Source: JAQGMJ01 sp036271855 (lineage in GTDB: Bacteria > Pseudomonadota > Gammaproteobacteria > Burkholderiales > JAEUOS01). Taken from it: DNA of 25,173 bases. The position numbers were made by a program, and so were the translations under genes. Positions 1 through 7,237 of the stretch are shown in pieces (the first letter of the stretch is position 1; every line of letters starts with the position of its first letter). The stretch spans positions 1 to 25,173 of the forward strand of contig DATAZV010000228.1 in NCBI GenBank assembly GCA_036271855.1. The letters are read 5' to 3'. The notes under the pieces were generated by a model. The model ran no database searches. It was not told where the DNA came from and saw nothing but the letters and a program-made list of their open reading frames with translations.

Positions 1-465
1 ATCAGCCTCAACAAGCATAAGGAAGGCGCGCTCAAGGACACCGCCACCAACATCCTCGCCAGCGGCGAATTCTGCGTACACCTGGCCGACGAGGCGATCG
101 CGCGCCAGATGCATCGCTGCGGCGCAAGCGTGCCGCCGGAGGTGAGCGAGGTCGAGCTGGTCGGCTTCACCACCACGCCCTCGCTGGCGATCGCTCCGCC
201 GCGCATCACCGAAGCGCCGGTCGCCTTCGAGTGCAAGCTGTGGGAAAAGATCGAGACCGAGAGCCGCCATATTTTCATCGGCCAGATCCTCTGGCTGCAC
301 GCGCGCGACGATTTGATCGACATCGAGCGCCACCGCGTCCACCTGCAAAATTATTTTCCGGTGGCGCGTTTCGGCGCCAGTTTCTACATCAACACGCGCG
401 ACCGCTATGCCCTGAGCGACGACCAGAAGGAAGGGCATGGGACTACGCCCATCGACGAGATATAG
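1..465 (+). CDS. Flavin reductase-like FMN-binding protein, 5' end missing
   Basis: The frame is open from base 1 to a TAG at 463-465, giving 154 residues of a protein whose N-terminus lies outside the window. The translation has the flow of the FMN-binding split-barrel (flavin reductase-like) family: an early stretch 'KDTATNILASGEFCVHLAD', then a 'SLAIAPPRI' segment and a long beta-rich C-terminal half with 'RHIFIGQILWLHARDD' and 'FGASFYINTRDRYAL'. Members reduce free FMN/FAD with NAD(P)H for a partner monooxygenase, or simply bind flavin. Which role applies cannot be read here. No monooxygenase is visible in the window. The next gene (at 576, same strand) encodes a PuuE-like hydrolase, which makes a shared catabolic cluster possible, but a hairpin at 468-497 separates them. 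Family assignment is fairly secure; substrate is unknown. Confidence 0.8.
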   Translation: MSLNKHKEGALKDTATNILASGEFCVHLADEAIARQMHRCGASVPPEVSEVELVGFTTTPSLAIAPPRITEAPVAFECKLWEKIETESRHIFIGQILWLHARDDLIDIERHRVHLQNYFPVARFGASFYINTRDRYALSDDQKEGHGTTPIDEI

Positions 466-467
466 AA

Positions 468-497
468 CACTCAAAAGTACACACCTACTTTTGAGTG
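468..497. terminator. Perfect 12-bp inverted repeat just after the flavin reductase stop
   Basis: CACTCAAAAGTA (468-479) and TACTTTTGAGTG (486-497) are exact reverse complements around a 6-nt loop (CACACC). The repeat starts 3 nt after the stop codon at 465. The stem is AT-rich and the T run lies inside the 3' arm, so it could end transcription weakly in either direction. It could also be a protein-binding dyad ahead of the gene at 576. Seen directly; function inferred. Confidence 0.45.
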
Positions 498-575
498 GCC
501 TGATATGCGAAAGAAATCGCTGGCGGAGCCAGACGATTTTTTCGGATAAACAGCGAGGACAAAGCTAACACCATT

Positions 576-1460
576 ATGCAGCGATCACTGGTAACCCATA
601 ACCGCTACAGCTATTCACCGATCCATGGGCGGGAGGATTACTCGTGGCCTGATGGGAAACGCCTTGCGGTGTATCTCGGCTTCAACATCGAGCATTTTGA
701 ATTCGGCAAGGGGCTGGGCGCCAAGCTGGCGCCGTCCGGCGAGCCGGACATTCTCAATTACTCCTGGCGCGACTACGGCAACCGCGTCGGTGTCTGGCGC
801 TGCCGTGACTTGTTCGATGAACTCAAGCTGCCGATGGGCGTGCTGATCAACACCGCGCTCTATGACTACTGCCCGGATGTGGTCGCCTCTTTTCGCAAGG
901 GACAATACGCCTGGGGCGCGGAAATCATCGGCCACGGCCACACCAATGCCGAGCGCCAGAGCGATATGAAAGAGGCGGACGAGGTCGTGCTGATTCGCGC
1001 TTGTACCGAGCGCATCAAGGCCGAAGAGGGCGTGGCGCCGCGCGGCTGGCTCTCACCCTGGATCGCCGAGACGGCGGTGACGCCGGACCTACTGAAAGAG
1101 GCGGGCTACACCTACAACCTCAACTGGTGCCACGACGACATGCCGGGCAAGATGGCCACGCGCGCGGGCGACCTGTGGACCATTCCCTACCCGCAGGAGA
1201 TCAACGACATCCCCGCCATCATCGGCCGCCAGTGCGGCGCCGAGGAATTCGCCGGCATGATCATCGACTGCTACGACGAGATGATCGAGCAAAGCAAAAA
1301 GCAGCCGCTGGTGATGGGCATCGCCCTGCATCCCTACCTGGTCGGCCAGCCGCACCGCCTGCGGCAGTTGCGCCGCGCACTGAAACACATGTGCGACGAC
1401 GGTCGCGCCTGGTGGACCACGCCGGGCGCGATTTACGATCACGTCAGCGCTCAGGGCTGA
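576..1460 (+). CDS. Polysaccharide deacetylase family protein, PuuE/allantoinase-like
   Basis: A 294-aa protein of the NodB-fold carbohydrate esterase 4 superfamily, closest in feel to the PuuE/cyclic-imide hydrolase branch rather than to true chitin deacetylases. The usual TFDD motif is replaced by 'GFNIEHFE' (N37, E39, H40). The histidine motif is 'GHGHTN' (H120, H122). 'RGWLSPW' (156-162) and 'TPDLLKEAGY' (169-178) are typical of the PuuE-like branch, and 'ALHPY' (250-254) provides the late histidine. It probably hydrolyses a small amide or ring compound in the cytoplasm, since no signal peptide is seen; the substrate cannot be named. The ATG at 576 has only a distant GAGGA as ribosome binding site. 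The neighbouring flavin reductase may belong to the same pathway (inference). The gene ends 24 bp from the convergent transporter. Confidence 0.8.
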   Translation: MQRSLVTHNRYSYSPIHGREDYSWPDGKRLAVYLGFNIEHFEFGKGLGAKLAPSGEPDILNYSWRDYGNRVGVWRCRDLFDELKLPMGVLINTALYDYCPDVVASFRKGQYAWGAEIIGHGHTNAERQSDMKEADEVVLIRACTERIKAEEGVAPRGWLSPWIAETAVTPDLLKEAGYTYNLNWCHDDMPGKMATRAGDLWTIPYPQEINDIPAIIGRQCGAEEFAGMIIDCYDEMIEQSKKQPLVMGIALHPYLVGQPHRLRQLRRALKHMCDDGRAWWTTPGAIYDHVSAQG

Positions 1461-1484
1461 TTCTGGAATCTGCGCTGCAGACGC

Positions 1485-2384
1485 CTAGCGATTCACCAGC
1501 GCCACCCCGCAACACGCAATCACCATCCCTACGATCATCAGCGGGTCCGGCACCACGCCGAAGAACAGCAGCTCCAGCACTACCGCGATGATCGGCGTGA
1601 GGTAAAGCAGGCTGGTGACCCGGGTGGCGGCGCCGCGGCGCATCAGGGTGTGCAGGGCATTGACCGCGAGGATCGAGCCGCAGATCACCAGGAAGATGAT
1701 GGCGGCGACCATCTGCCAGGCCCAGTGGATGACAAAGCCTTCGACCACCCAGGCCAGGGGCGCGGTGGCGACGATGCACACCGCGAACTGGATCAGCGCC
1801 GCGCTGCGCAAGTCCGCATGCGGGCAGAACTTGCGCTGGTACAGCGTGGCGGTGGTGATCGCCACCAGCGAGATCAGCACCGCCGTCAGCGCGCCGGCGG
1901 AAATCGCATGCACGTCGATCTTGTGCCACACCACCAGCGCCACCCCCACCAGGCCGAAAAACACGCCGAGCCACTGGCGCGGGCGCAGGCGTTCGTGCGA
2001 AAAGCGCCACATCACCAGGGCCGTCAGCAAGGGCTGCAGCGCCAGCACCAGCGCGGTGACCCCGGCCGACATGTGCAGGTACTGCGCATAGTGGCTGCCG
2101 CCCAGGTTGCAGGCATGCATCAGCAGGCCGGCCACTGCGATATGGGCAAACTCGCGCCAGCTGCGCGGCAGGGGCGGGCGGGCGATAAAGGCCCAGAGCG
2201 CGGCGCAGGCCAAGCCAAAGGCGAAGCGCAGGGTGAGGAAGGTGAAGGGCGCGGCATATTGCAGCCCGGCCTTGGTGGCCAGATAGCCGGAACCCCAGAC
2301 GATGACGAAATACCAGGCCAGCAGGCTGCTGGGCAGTGCGGCAACGGCGGGCGCCGTGGGTGCGGACGGATTGTTGGTGGACAT
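1485..2384 (-). CDS. EamA/DMT-superfamily transporter
   Basis: A 299-aa integral membrane protein with about ten hydrophobic helices arranged as two EamA repeats (roughly residues 20-150 and 165-298). Typical features are 'LAWYFVIVWGSGYLATKAGL' near the N-terminus, 'SAGVTALVLALQPLLTAL' in the first repeat and 'TSLLYLTPIIAVVLELLFFG' in the second. Family members export amino acids or other small metabolites across the inner membrane; the substrate is not predictable. The ATG at 2384 is preferred: the frame can extend to 2627, but the extra 81 residues are low-complexity, lack helices and would run into the divergent gene's start. The Shine-Dalgarno is weak. The gene converges with the deacetylase-like gene and diverges from the gene at 2596, so it is probably transcribed alone. 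Confidence 0.88.
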   Translation of the reverse strand: MSTNNPSAPTAPAVAALPSSLLAWYFVIVWGSGYLATKAGLQYAAPFTFLTLRFAFGLACAALWAFIARPPLPRSWREFAHIAVAGLLMHACNLGGSHYAQYLHMSAGVTALVLALQPLLTALVMWRFSHERLRPRQWLGVFFGLVGVALVVWHKIDVHAISAGALTAVLISLVAITTATLYQRKFCPHADLRSAALIQFAVCIVATAPLAWVVEGFVIHWAWQMVAAIIFLVICGSILAVNALHTLMRRGAATRVTSLLYLTPIIAVVLELLFFGVVPDPLMIVGMVIACCGVALVNR

Positions 2385-2595
2385 GTTGGCGCGGCCGCGG
2401 CGTTGCGGGCGCTGGGGGATTGCCTTGGGGCCAGGGCGAATCTTACCCGCCCGGCGCACCTCCGCCACCGCAGCGCTGGCCGCGGGTACTGCGGCGTAAT
2501 CCGGCCCGTAAGCGGCAAGGCGCATGTAAGCGTCATATTTTTGCGCTAGCATGGAGGCCATTGATCTGCTATCCGGAGTTGGTAGGGAAGCCATC

Positions 2596-3576
2596 ATGAA
2601 AATCTGTGTGGTTGGCGCGGGTTCCATCGGCGGGCTGATCGCCGCTTACCTGGCACGCTCGGGGTTCGACACCAGCGTGGTGGCGCGCGGCGCCCACCTG
2701 CGGGCGATCCAGGCGCAGGGCCTGACCCTGGTGGCGCCGGACGAGCGCTTCACCGTAAAACTCAACGCCGCCGCAGACCCGGCCGCCCTCGGCGTGCAGG
2801 AAATCGTCTTCCTCGGCCTGAAGGCGCACCAGATTCCCGAGATGCTGCCGCGCCTCGGCCCGCTGATCGGTTCGCACACTGTGGTGGTACCGGCGATCAA
2901 CGGCCTGCCCTGGTGGTATTTTTTCCGCGAAGGCGGCGCGCAGGATGGCCAGCCCATCCGCTGCCTGGACCCGCAAGGCGTCATGTTCGGCCAGCTCGAC
3001 CCGCACCACATCATCGGCTGTGTGGTGCATGCCGCCGCCGAGGTGAGCGCGCCAGGCGAAATCCGCAGCAACGGCCGCCGCACCTTCTACCTGGGCGAGC
3101 CCGACGGTTCGCTGTCGCGGCGCCTGAACGGGCTGACCGACGCCATGGTGCGCGGCGGCCTGGAAGCGCACGTCAGCGACAACATCCGCGCCGAGGTGTG
3201 GATGAAGCTGGTCGGCAACCTCACCTTCAACCCGGTGGCCGCCCTGACGCGCGCCAACCTCACCGAAATCTGCGACAACCCCGCGCTGATCGGGCTGATC
3301 CGCCGCGGCATGGAAGAAGGCAATGCGGTGTCCGCCGCCTACGGCGTGCCGCAGACGGTGAGCATCGACAAACGCCTGGAAATCGCCCGCGGCGTCGGCC
3401 CGGTGCGCTCTTCCATGCTGCAGGACCTGGAAGCCGGGCGGGCGATGGAAATCGAGCCGATCATCGGCAGCGTGGTCGAGCTGGCGCGCACCAAGGGCAT
3501 CCCGACGCCCTGCATCGACCTGCTGTATGCGATGGTGACGGAGCTGGCGCGGCACATGCCGGCGCGCGGGCAATAG
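2596..3576 (+). CDS. 2-dehydropantoate 2-reductase family (PanE/ApbA-like) oxidoreductase
   Basis: A 326-aa NADP-dependent reductase of the ketopantoate reductase family. It has an N-terminal Rossmann fold with 'GAGSIGG' (7-13), the 'AINGLPWW' stretch (100-107) near the nicotinamide site, and a helical C-terminal domain with the catalytic lysine K204 in 'EVWMKLVGNLTFNP' and the 'SSMLQDLEAGRAMEIEPIIG' substrate-binding segment (272-291). The family converts ketopantoate to pantoate in pantothenate synthesis, but many paralogues act on other 2-oxo acids. At 326 aa it is slightly longer than classical PanE (about 300 aa). No other pantothenate gene is nearby, so a true PanE role is not proven. 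The ATG at 2596 follows a purine-rich GGTAGGGAAG and begins right at the Rossmann motif; an upstream in-frame ATG at 2551 would add 15 unlikely residues. Confidence 0.88.
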   Translation: MKICVVGAGSIGGLIAAYLARSGFDTSVVARGAHLRAIQAQGLTLVAPDERFTVKLNAAADPAALGVQEIVFLGLKAHQIPEMLPRLGPLIGSHTVVVPAINGLPWWYFFREGGAQDGQPIRCLDPQGVMFGQLDPHHIIGCVVHAAAEVSAPGEIRSNGRRTFYLGEPDGSLSRRLNGLTDAMVRGGLEAHVSDNIRAEVWMKLVGNLTFNPVAALTRANLTEICDNPALIGLIRRGMEEGNAVSAAYGVPQTVSIDKRLEIARGVGPVRSSMLQDLEAGRAMEIEPIIGSVVELARTKGIPTPCIDLLYAMVTELARHMPARGQ

Positions 3577-3916
3577 ATCGTTTTCGCAGTGTTGGCGGGC
3601 AGCGCAAATCAACCACACTTAGTTGTTCGACTCGTGTATCTTGGTTACCAGTAGTCCGGATACGCGGATTGAGCCCGACGCTGGAGCTGGCCGCATGGAT
3701 CGCCGCAAATGTTACTCACCGCCAAACGCGGATGCTCGCAGGCGTCCGCCGCGCGGCGCGGGCGGGCCGATCAAGCCGCTGGCGCGCGCGCAAAATATCG
3801 GAATTGTGAACAGGGGAAATCGGCCGCAGGTACTACGGTCGTTGTAGACCGCAGGCCTCGGGGCGCGCGAAAACACTGTGATCTACTGTTGTTTCGCAGG
3901 AGTGCCTGCGCGATTT

Positions 3917-3942
3917 CCTGAAAAATCTCAGGTTTTATCAGG
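3917..3942. repeat. AT-rich imperfect hairpin with alternative pairing
   Basis: CCTGA (3917-3921) can pair with TCAGG at 3928-3932, which is followed by TTTT, or with TCAGG at 3938-3942. The latter gives a longer stem, with AAAA pairing to TTTT around one mismatch. It may act as a weak terminator on the forward strand or as part of the bioB 3' region. Confidence 0.35.
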
Positions 3943-3950
3943 TTGGTGCA

Positions 3951-3980
3951 GTCAGGCCAACACAAGTGTGGTGGCCTGAC
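3951..3980 (-). terminator. Bulged 13-bp hairpin downstream of bioB
   Basis: GTCAGGCCA (3951-3959) and TGGCCTGAC (3972-3980) are exact reverse complements. Inside them ACAC (3960-3963) pairs with GTGT (3966-3969), leaving a 2-nt GG bulge and a tiny loop. It lies 15 nt past the bioB stop codon. There is no T run directly after it on the reverse strand, so it looks more like a 3'-end-stabilising structure than a textbook intrinsic terminator. Confidence 0.45.
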
Positions 3981-3995
3981 ACAAGCCGGTCCGAG

Positions 3996-4988
3996 CTAGC
4001 CCGCCACCTTCAGCCCAAGCTTGTCCAGCAGGGCGCGGTCGCGCTGCGCCGCCGGGTTGCCGGTGGTCAACAGCTTGTCGCCGTAGAAAATCGAATTGGC
4101 GCCGGCAAGGAAGCACAGGGCCTGGATCGCTTCTCCCATCTCCTGGCGCCCGGCGGAAAGGCGCACCATCGCGCGGGGCATGGTGATGCGGGCGGCGGCC
4201 ACGGTGCGCACGAATTCCAGCGGGTCGAGTGCGTCGATGCCGTGCAGGGGCGTGCCTTCGATCTGCACCAGGTTGTTGATCGGCACGCTTTCGGGGTAGG
4301 GGTCGAGGCTGGCGATCTGCGCGATCAGGGCGGCGCGCTGCTTGCGCGATTCGCCCATGCCGATGATGCCGCCGCAGCACACGTTCAGCCCCGCGCCCTG
4401 CACCCGGCCCAGGGTGTCGAGGCGGTCCTGGTAGTCGCGGGTGCTGATGACTTCGCCGTAGAACTCAGGCGCGGTGTCGAGATTGTGGTTGTAGTAGTCC
4501 AGGCCGGCGTCCTTCAATTTTTCGGCCTGGCCGTTCTTTAACATTCCGAGAGTCGCGCAGGTTTCCAGGCCCAGGGCCTTGACCTCGCGCACCATGTCGA
4601 GCACCGGCTCGAGGTCGCGCTCCTTCGGGCCGCGCCAGGCGGCGCCCATGCAAAAGCGGGTGGCGCCGCTTTGCTTGGCGGCGCGCGCCGCGGCCAGCAC
4701 CTCATCGAGAGGCAGCAGCTTCTGGCTGGTGACGCCGGTGTCGTAGCGCGCCGCCTGCGCGCAATAGCCGCAGTCTTCCGGGCAGCCGCCGGTCTTGATC
4801 GACAGCAGGGTGGAGAGCTGCACCTGGTTGGCCGGCTGGTGTTCGCGATGCGCGGCCATCGCCTGGCCCATCAGGTCGGCGAAGGGCAGGTCGAGCAGGG
4901 CTTCGACGGCGGCCACCGGCCAGCGTGCTTCGGGCACGGGGATGGGTTTGGCGGCGGGTGCGAAATGAATGACGGCGGGAGCGTTCAA
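3996..4988 (-). CDS. bioB: Biotin synthase
   Basis: A 330-aa radical SAM enzyme that inserts sulfur into dethiobiotin to make biotin, the last step of the pathway. The SAM-cluster motif is C69-P-E-D-C73-G-Y-C76. The [2Fe-2S] cluster ligands C113, C144, C204 and R276 sit at a constant offset of 16 from the E. coli enzyme (C97, C128, C188, R260), so every known ligand is present. 'YYNHNLDT' (165-172) and 'CCGGIIGMGE' (204-213) are family signatures. The only start before the conserved core is TTG at 4988; an in-frame stop lies eight codons upstream (seven codons intervene), and no ATG precedes residue 40. The Shine-Dalgarno is weak. It stands alone, with no other bio gene in the window. Confidence 0.97.
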   Translation of the reverse strand: MNAPAVIHFAPAAKPIPVPEARWPVAAVEALLDLPFADLMGQAMAAHREHQPANQVQLSTLLSIKTGGCPEDCGYCAQAARYDTGVTSQKLLPLDEVLAAARAAKQSGATRFCMGAAWRGPKERDLEPVLDMVREVKALGLETCATLGMLKNGQAEKLKDAGLDYYNHNLDTAPEFYGEVISTRDYQDRLDTLGRVQGAGLNVCCGGIIGMGESRKQRAALIAQIASLDPYPESVPINNLVQIEGTPLHGIDALDPLEFVRTVAAARITMPRAMVRLSAGRQEMGEAIQALCFLAGANSIFYGDKLLTTGNPAAQRDRALLDKLGLKVAG

Positions 4989-5163
4989 GGCGGTATTCCG
5001 GGCGATTGCTTAGGGCGTAATTCTAGACCAGGCGCCGGATTTCGCCCTTCGTCGCCCAAAGGCGGCAAATCCGAACGGTCCTACAGCCGAATCAGACAGC
5101 GCCGACAACCCGGACTTGCATTCGTCCGACAGGTGGAAACAGCGGGTCTTCCTAGACTGGCGT

Positions 5164-5179
5164 CACTGAATATTCAGTG
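5164..5179. promoter_or_regulatory. Perfect 16-bp palindrome, candidate operator
   Basis: CACTGAATATTCAGTG is an exact palindrome of 16 bp, 29 bp before the start codon at 5209 and about 175 bp upstream of the bioB start. Its place just ahead of the ribosome binding site suggests a repressor operator overlapping the promoter or transcript start of the small secreted protein. The binding protein is not identifiable. Confidence 0.5.
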
Positions 5180-5208
5180 TCCCTGCCGTTTTTCCAAAGG
5201 AGTCTGCC

Positions 5209-5601
5209 ATGTCCGTTTCCCGTATCCAAAAGCGCCGTCTGGGCTATCTCGCCATGGTTGCCGTCGGCGGCTTTCTCAGCTTTTCCGCCCTCGCCGCCGA
5301 TCCGGCCGCGCGCCAGAAATACAATTCGGACGTCGCCTTCTGCAAGAGCGGCCAGTCGCAGCAGGACTACGCCACCTGCATGCGCGAAGCCGGCGCCGCC
5401 CTGCAGCAGAGCAGCATCCTGCATACCGCGCCCGGCGAAGTCCTGGCGCAAAATTCCGAGCAGCGCTGCGACGCGCTGCAAGGCGAAGACCAGGTGGCCT
5501 GCCAGGCCCGCATGGAAGGCCTGGGCAGGACCGAAGGCAGCGTGGCCGGCGGCGGCGTGATCCGCGAAATCACCATCGTCGAAACCACCACGCCACAGTA
5601 A
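5209..5601 (+). CDS. Small secreted protein with four cysteines, unknown function
   Basis: A 130-aa protein starting at an ATG with a good AAAGGAG ribosome binding site 7 nt upstream. Residues 1-30 form a signal peptide: a basic start (KRR), a hydrophobic core and 'ALAA' as likely cleavage site before D31. The mature protein of about 100 aa has exactly four cysteines, C45, C57, C87 and C98, arranged as two pairs spaced by 11 and 10 residues in what look like short helices. This suggests two disulfide bonds in the periplasm. I do not recognise the family. It has its own regulatory palindrome upstream and a strong terminator downstream, so it is probably a single-gene transcription unit. Confidence 0.8.
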   Translation: MSVSRIQKRRLGYLAMVAVGGFLSFSALAADPAARQKYNSDVAFCKSGQSQQDYATCMREAGAALQQSSILHTAPGEVLAQNSEQRCDALQGEDQVACQARMEGLGRTEGSVAGGGVIREITIVETTTPQ

Positions 5602-5622
5602 TTCCAGACTGCGGCGACAATA

Positions 5623-5664
5623 GGCCCTTTGCGCCGCCGGCCCAGGCGGCGCGAGGGGCTTTTT
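5623..5664 (+). terminator. Intrinsic terminator after the small secreted protein gene
   Basis: GCGCCGCC (5631-5638) pairs with GGCGGCGC (5645-5652), extended outward by GCCC/GGGC pairing around a small internal loop, and is followed by five Ts (5660-5664). The GAGGGG of the 3' arm is also the only visible ribosome binding site for the GTG start at 5666. Confidence 0.8.
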
Positions 5665-5665
5665 C

Positions 5666-6241
5666 GTGCATGTTGTCACGCATCTGCTGACGAGCTGGAC
5701 CTTGGCGCAGGCGGCACCCCTGGAGCGCCGTGATCGCGCCATCGTCGCCTGGGCCGGCGTGGCGCCGGACCTGGACGGTGCCGGCCTGCTGATCGACTGG
5801 GCGCACAAAGGGCTGGGCCTCTCCGAGACCGCCTATTACGAAACCTGGCACCACGCCCTCGGCCACGGCTTGCCGGCGGCGCTGCTGGCCGGCGTAATTG
5901 CCGCGGCGCTGGCAAGGCAGCGGGCGCTCACCGGATTGCTGGCACTGGTTTCATTCCACCTGCATCTGCTCTGCGACCTGCTGGGCTCGCGCGGATCGAG
6001 CGCGGTGGACATCTGGCCGATTCCCTATTTCGCGCCGCTGTCGCAGCATCCGATGCTTTTCTGGGGCGGTCAATGGCCCTTGACCGGCTGGCAAAACACC
6101 GGCATCACGGTGGGCTTGCTGGTGGCTGCGTGCCTCATCGCGATGCGTCGCGGCGAATCACCGCTGGGCTTGTTCAGCCGCAAGGCGGACGCCGCGTTTG
6201 TCGCCACTTTGCGGCGGCGCTTTGGCGGTGCGGCATCCTGA
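5666..6241 (+). CDS. YdjM-like membrane-bound metal-dependent hydrolase family protein
   Basis: A 191-aa membrane protein of the YdjM/'metal-dependent hydrolase' type. The N-terminal 'MHVVTHLLTSW' and 'GVAPDLDG' (31-38) carry the conserved histidine and two aspartates (H6, D35, D37); 'WHHALGH' (61-67) supplies further histidines, and 'FHLHLLCDLLGS' is another His/Asp cluster. About four hydrophobic helices alternate with these. Members are inner-membrane proteins, some of them SOS-induced, but the reaction is unproven in general. A GTG start at 5666 is required to keep the conserved N-terminal histidines; an ATG at 5670 is out of frame. The GAGGGG serving as ribosome binding site lies inside the preceding terminator. 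The stop codon directly abuts that of the convergent ybiB. Confidence 0.8.
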   Translation: MHVVTHLLTSWTLAQAAPLERRDRAIVAWAGVAPDLDGAGLLIDWAHKGLGLSETAYYETWHHALGHGLPAALLAGVIAAALARQRALTGLLALVSFHLHLLCDLLGSRGSSAVDIWPIPYFAPLSQHPMLFWGGQWPLTGWQNTGITVGLLVAACLIAMRRGESPLGLFSRKADAAFVATLRRRFGGAAS

Positions 6242-7237
6242 TCAGGCCGCCAGCGGCAGGCGCGCCTTCACCGCGGCGATGGCCTTGGCCTGGGTGAAGT
6301 CCGGGGTGTATCCGGCGGCATAAATGCAGCAGGCGAACTGGTTGATCAGCGGCAGCGGCACCGGGTGCTCGCCTTCCAGGGTTTCGCGGATCCACTGGGC
6401 GGTGGTCTTGGCGTCGCTTTCTTCGGGGATATGCGGCAGGTTCTTGATCACGCCGTGCTCGGCTTCGAACAGGATTTCCGTTTGCCCGCCGTGGAAATAT
6501 TCGATCTGCGGGCGGCGCTTCGGGTTGGCGAAGGCCTCGCCCTCGGTGCCGCGCATCAGCAGCGCGCTGCCCGGCGCCTGGGCGAAGAACTCGCGCAGCT
6601 TGGTGGCATAGGCGGGGTGGGTGACGCTGACCATGCGCAGGCCGCCGCCCATGGCGTCGGCGGAAAACGGGTCGGCCAGCTTGGCGACCGTGTGCGCGGA
6701 GTTGCGCACGCCGAGGCGGCTTTTCAGCGCCAGCAGGTTGGACAGGCCCGGAGCGAGGGCGCCGATCGGTACGAAGGCCACGCCCTCGTTGTCCAGCGCT
6801 TCCTGGGCGCCGCGCTTGTTGGCTTGCGGCAGGATGCCGAGTTCGCGGAACACGTACGCGGCAGCCACACGGCCCTCGGACTCCAACACGCCGTGGATCA
6901 GCACCGGGATGCCGATGCGCTTGAGCAGCATCACCAGCAGCGGCATCAGGTTGGCCTGGCGCCGCGCGCCGTTGTAGCTGGGGATGATCACCGGCTTGAG
7001 CCCCGCGCGCGGCGGGCGCAGTTGCTCGATACGCTCATCGAGCGCGGCGCAAAACCCCAGCACTTCGGAAAGCGACTCGGTCTTGTAGCGCAGCGACAAC
7101 AGGATCGCGCCCAGTTCCAGGTCGGGCACGCCGCCGTCGAGCATCGCGCCGAACAGCTTTTTCGCTTCGTCGTAGGGGAGGTCGCGGGAGGCCTGCTCGC
7201 CTCTTCCGATCTCTTTGATATAGGCCGCGTAGCTCAT
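6242..7237 (-). CDS. ybiB: YbiB, DNA-binding protein of the anthranilate phosphoribosyltransferase (TrpD2) fold
   Basis: A 331-aa protein with the glycosyltransferase family 3 layout: a small helical N-terminal domain (about residues 1-75, 'DLPYDEAKKLFGAMLDGGVPDLELGAILL') followed by the alpha/beta domain ('VLGFCAALDERI', 'IIPSYNGARRQANLMPLL', 'LMRGTEGEAF'). It resembles TrpD but lacks the usual GTGGD-type phosphoribosyl site, having 'PSYNGARRQ' instead. YbiB/TrpD2 proteins are reported to bind nucleic acid without sequence specificity, and E. coli ybiB belongs to a LexA-controlled operon. The ATG at 7237 has GGGGAGC upstream; the open frame runs to 7855 but only as antisense of nasA's end. 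A 29-codon ORF overlaps the start by ATGA, and nasA lies upstream on the same strand, so co-transcription with nasA is likely. Confidence 0.88.
   Translation of the reverse strand: MSYAAYIKEIGRGEQASRDLPYDEAKKLFGAMLDGGVPDLELGAILLSLRYKTESLSEVLGFCAALDERIEQLRPPRAGLKPVIIPSYNGARRQANLMPLLVMLLKRIGIPVLIHGVLESEGRVAAAYVFRELGILPQANKRGAQEALDNEGVAFVPIGALAPGLSNLLALKSRLGVRNSAHTVAKLADPFSADAMGGGLRMVSVTHPAYATKLREFFAQAPGSALLMRGTEGEAFANPKRRPQIEYFHGGQTEILFEAEHGVIKNLPHIPEESDAKTTAQWIRETLEGEHPVPLPLINQFACCIYAAGYTPDFTQAKAIAAVKARLPLAA

Larger units (their letters stand above)
3577..3995. other. 419-bp intergenic stretch without a convincing gene
   Basis: The stretch separates the PanE-like gene from the convergent bioB. 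Short frames such as 3623-3847 have no ribosome binding site, a random-looking arginine- and proline-rich composition and no recognisable motif. I found no tRNA fold. The last 80 bp hold two hairpins, listed separately. A GC-rich self-complementary patch is present around 3746-3770. It could be decayed coding sequence, a long 3' region or a small RNA; the sequence alone does not decide. Confidence 0.6.

Noticed and set aside
1650..2549. A 299-codon forward open frame across the DMT transporter
   Set aside because: It is a polar His/Gln/Arg-rich shadow of the clearly recognisable membrane protein on the reverse strand.
3623..3847. A possible 74-aa gene in the non-coding stretch before bioB
   Set aside because: No ribosome binding site, no motif, and a composition like translated non-coding GC-rich DNA.
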